Of a DNA stretch of 64,000 nucleotides, positions 62,951-64,000 are shown piece by piece (positions within the stretch are counted from its first letter, which is position 1; every line of letters starts with the position of its first letter). The DNA lies in the NCBI GenBank assembly GCA_946902875.1, contig OX336344.1, positions 20,295,791 to 20,359,790 on the forward strand, written 5' to 3'. The translations under genes and the position numbers were made by a program. Under the pieces are notes generated by a model. That model was not told the origin of the DNA and searched no databases. It saw only the letters and a list, made by a program, of their open reading frames with translations. Source of the DNA: Nematopogon swammerdamellus. Taxonomy: Eukaryota > Arthropoda > Insecta > Lepidoptera > Adelidae.

Positions 62951-63413
62951 GACATTGAAATATAATATGTAATGTGTAAAAATTACGTATATTTAGTCTA
63001 TCTTATGTATACATATATCTGGTATATAGGTATAGTATTTAAACTATTCATATTTAAGTTTATCTATCTTTTGTATTCCCGTACATCTGTCATATCATAA
63101 TATTTATAATATCTCTTTCCGCCGCTCACCTAGCAGTTGTCATACCTCAAAGGTATTCTGCTAGAAAATGCCTAGAGGCATTAAGTGTTACCTTTTGCTC
63201 ATATTCTATTTTAGTGCAATAAATATATACAATACAATACAATACATTGTTCAGGTGGAATGCAGTTATTGTGTGCGTCCCTCACGAGTCCGTCGACGCA
63301 GAAGCAGCCGGCGACGCAATGCCGGGGGCACACTCTGGGGTTGGGGTTGTCGCAGGTGGCGGGGCAGGCGGTTCCGCACTGCCTGAACACTTCCTTCTTG
63401 CCGCATTGCTTAG
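62951..63413 (-). pseudogene. TIL exon split by a 292-bp insertion
   Basis: 63,250-63,413 encodes a domain almost identical to 54327 (AKQCGKKEVFRQC ... CIPPEQ), with acceptor CCAACAG and loop CPRHC, P1 arginine. The last seven bases (GACATTG) and donor GTGAGT lie at 62,951-62,957 and just below. 7 + 164 = 171 bp, exactly the length of its two sister exons. The insert 62,958-63,249 ends in (AATAC)n, and ACATTG at both edges is the target duplication. Read as it stands, the frame keeps Cys10 and then adds about ten residues before a stop near 63,211. Confidence 0.88.
62958..63249 (+). mobile_element. Truncated LINE 3' end inserted in a coding exon
   Basis: 292 bp, containing CCTAGCAGTTGTCATACC and the tail AATGCCTAGAGGCATTAAGTG...GCAATAAATATATAC(AATAC)n, a layout typical of CR1-like LINE 3' ends in Lepidoptera. 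Six-base ACATTG duplication at 62,952-62,957 and 63,244-63,249. Confidence 0.8.
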
Positions 63414-63449
63414 CTGTTGGCAAGATTACCTTATGAGTATTCTTATACA

Positions 63450-64000
63450 GAGCTGACACGGGTGGCTGTGTCCAATACTCTCTCGGAAGATCAAGGAGTT
63501 CATTTCATGTCGGCTACACTAAAATGGACGGAAAACACGAACTATATCGGCAGACGTTTCATTCAGTGCGGTAGTACCAACCTGGCCGGGATAAACCCTA
63601 CCACCTAGTAAGGTAAGAAAGGAAGGGACCTACGGTTTAACCTGGAATCCGAACCAAGGTCAACCTCCAATGAGAATAAAAACTGTTTTAAAAACATAAA
63701 ACCGACTTAAAAAAAAACTACAACTAAAAGTATTAAATAATATTTTGAAATTTTCCCTGTCATTGTATTGAAATATATAAATCGATATTGTGATTCATAT
63801 TCGGACCCTTTAGTTAGTAGAAGGCGGTACAAAAGCACAAAAGGGTTCATCTATAAATTTTCAGGTATGCTTTTGTACCGCCTTCTACTCAAGGGTCTGA
63901 ATATGAATCACAATATCGATTCATATATTTCAATACAATGACAGAAAATTTCAAAATATTATTTATTACTTATTAGTTCTAGTTTTTTTTAAAGACGGTT
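63450..64000. mobile_element. SINE-B fragment plus fold-back FB2, second copy
   Basis: Same arrangement as 53,583-54,130: GAGCTGACACGGGTGGCTG, the inverse SINE-B body to about 63,670, then the palindrome with CGGACCCTT...GTAGAAGGCGG and CCGCCTTCTACTCAAGGG arms. The element runs to or past the window end. Near identity with the 53.6-kb copy shows a recent segmental duplication of exon, SINE and fold-back together. Confidence 0.8.

Noticed and set aside
2871..63413. Separate single-domain inhibitor genes rather than exons of one gene
   Set aside because: Not fully excluded, but every unit has both acceptor and donor in the same phase, none has its own start with signal peptide or stop, and spacing in D-C pairs is only about 93-99 bp.

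Overview
The window looks like intronic and exonic DNA of an insect, most likely a moth or butterfly. It is AT-rich, carries a CCTAA (TTAGG) telomere-type array, and is crowded with tRNA-derived SINEs, fold-back MITEs and truncated LINEs. The species cannot be named from the sequence. No ribosomal RNA gene, functional tRNA gene, CRISPR array or prokaryotic feature was seen.

The dominant feature is one very large minus-strand gene, or a tight cluster, built from repeated exons that each encode a single TIL (trypsin-inhibitor-like, cysteine-rich) domain. I place 30 complete exons, one exon split by an insertion and one truncated remnant between 2,871 and 63,413. Every complete exon is 168-201 bp, a multiple of three, with AG acceptor and GT donor, and both junctions fall after the first base of a codon (phase 1-1). 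Any exon can therefore be skipped, duplicated or joined to any other in frame. The 30 complete exons total about 1,816 codons. No signal-peptide exon and no terminal exon were found, so the gene runs off one or both ends.

Transcript order runs from high to low coordinates. 63.4-47.7 kb: exons at 63250 (broken), 62502, 54327, 53379, 52293, 51204, 47736. 34.6-28.2 kb: 34428, 32447, 31482, 30402, 28220. 22.1-19.1 kb: 21887, 20215, 19127. 17.7-5.7 kb: a block of recently duplicated exons in the order D-C, D-C-A-E-B, D-C-A-B, D-C-A. 4.7-2.9 kb: remnant, 4264, 2871. I use class letters for these look-alike exons. A is 5691, 9586, 13804. B is 8321, 12602. C is 6922, 10812, 15104, 17268 and the more diverged 20215. 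D is 7201, 11095, 15389, 17548. E is 13304. The residue at the predicted protease-contact site (P1, second residue after Cys5) varies widely: K, R, V, A, I, M, L, Q, D, S, T.

The introns are filled with mobile DNA. 23.6-27.7 kb is a 4,016-bp hAT-like element with an 8-bp target duplication, carrying a roughly 660-bp tandem satellite. 35.1-47.6 kb is bounded by long inverted arms with TA-CAGGATG-like ends and holds two broken copies of one LINE (LINE-alpha), a 102-bp coding-frame minisatellite, palindromes and an inverted pair of Tc1/mariner-type transposase fragments. 54.6-62.3 kb is a second LINE (LINE-beta) with recognisable endonuclease and reverse transcriptase; it landed inside a SINE and was itself split by about 3.2 kb of nested elements. 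A SINE family (SINE-B) has a head that joins tRNA-like boxes to a 5S-rRNA-like segment.

The gene's likely product is a secreted multi-domain protease-inhibitor-like protein, or a set of isoforms assembled from interchangeable cassettes. That function is inferred from the domain family; combinatorial splicing is a hypothesis the exon design allows but does not prove.
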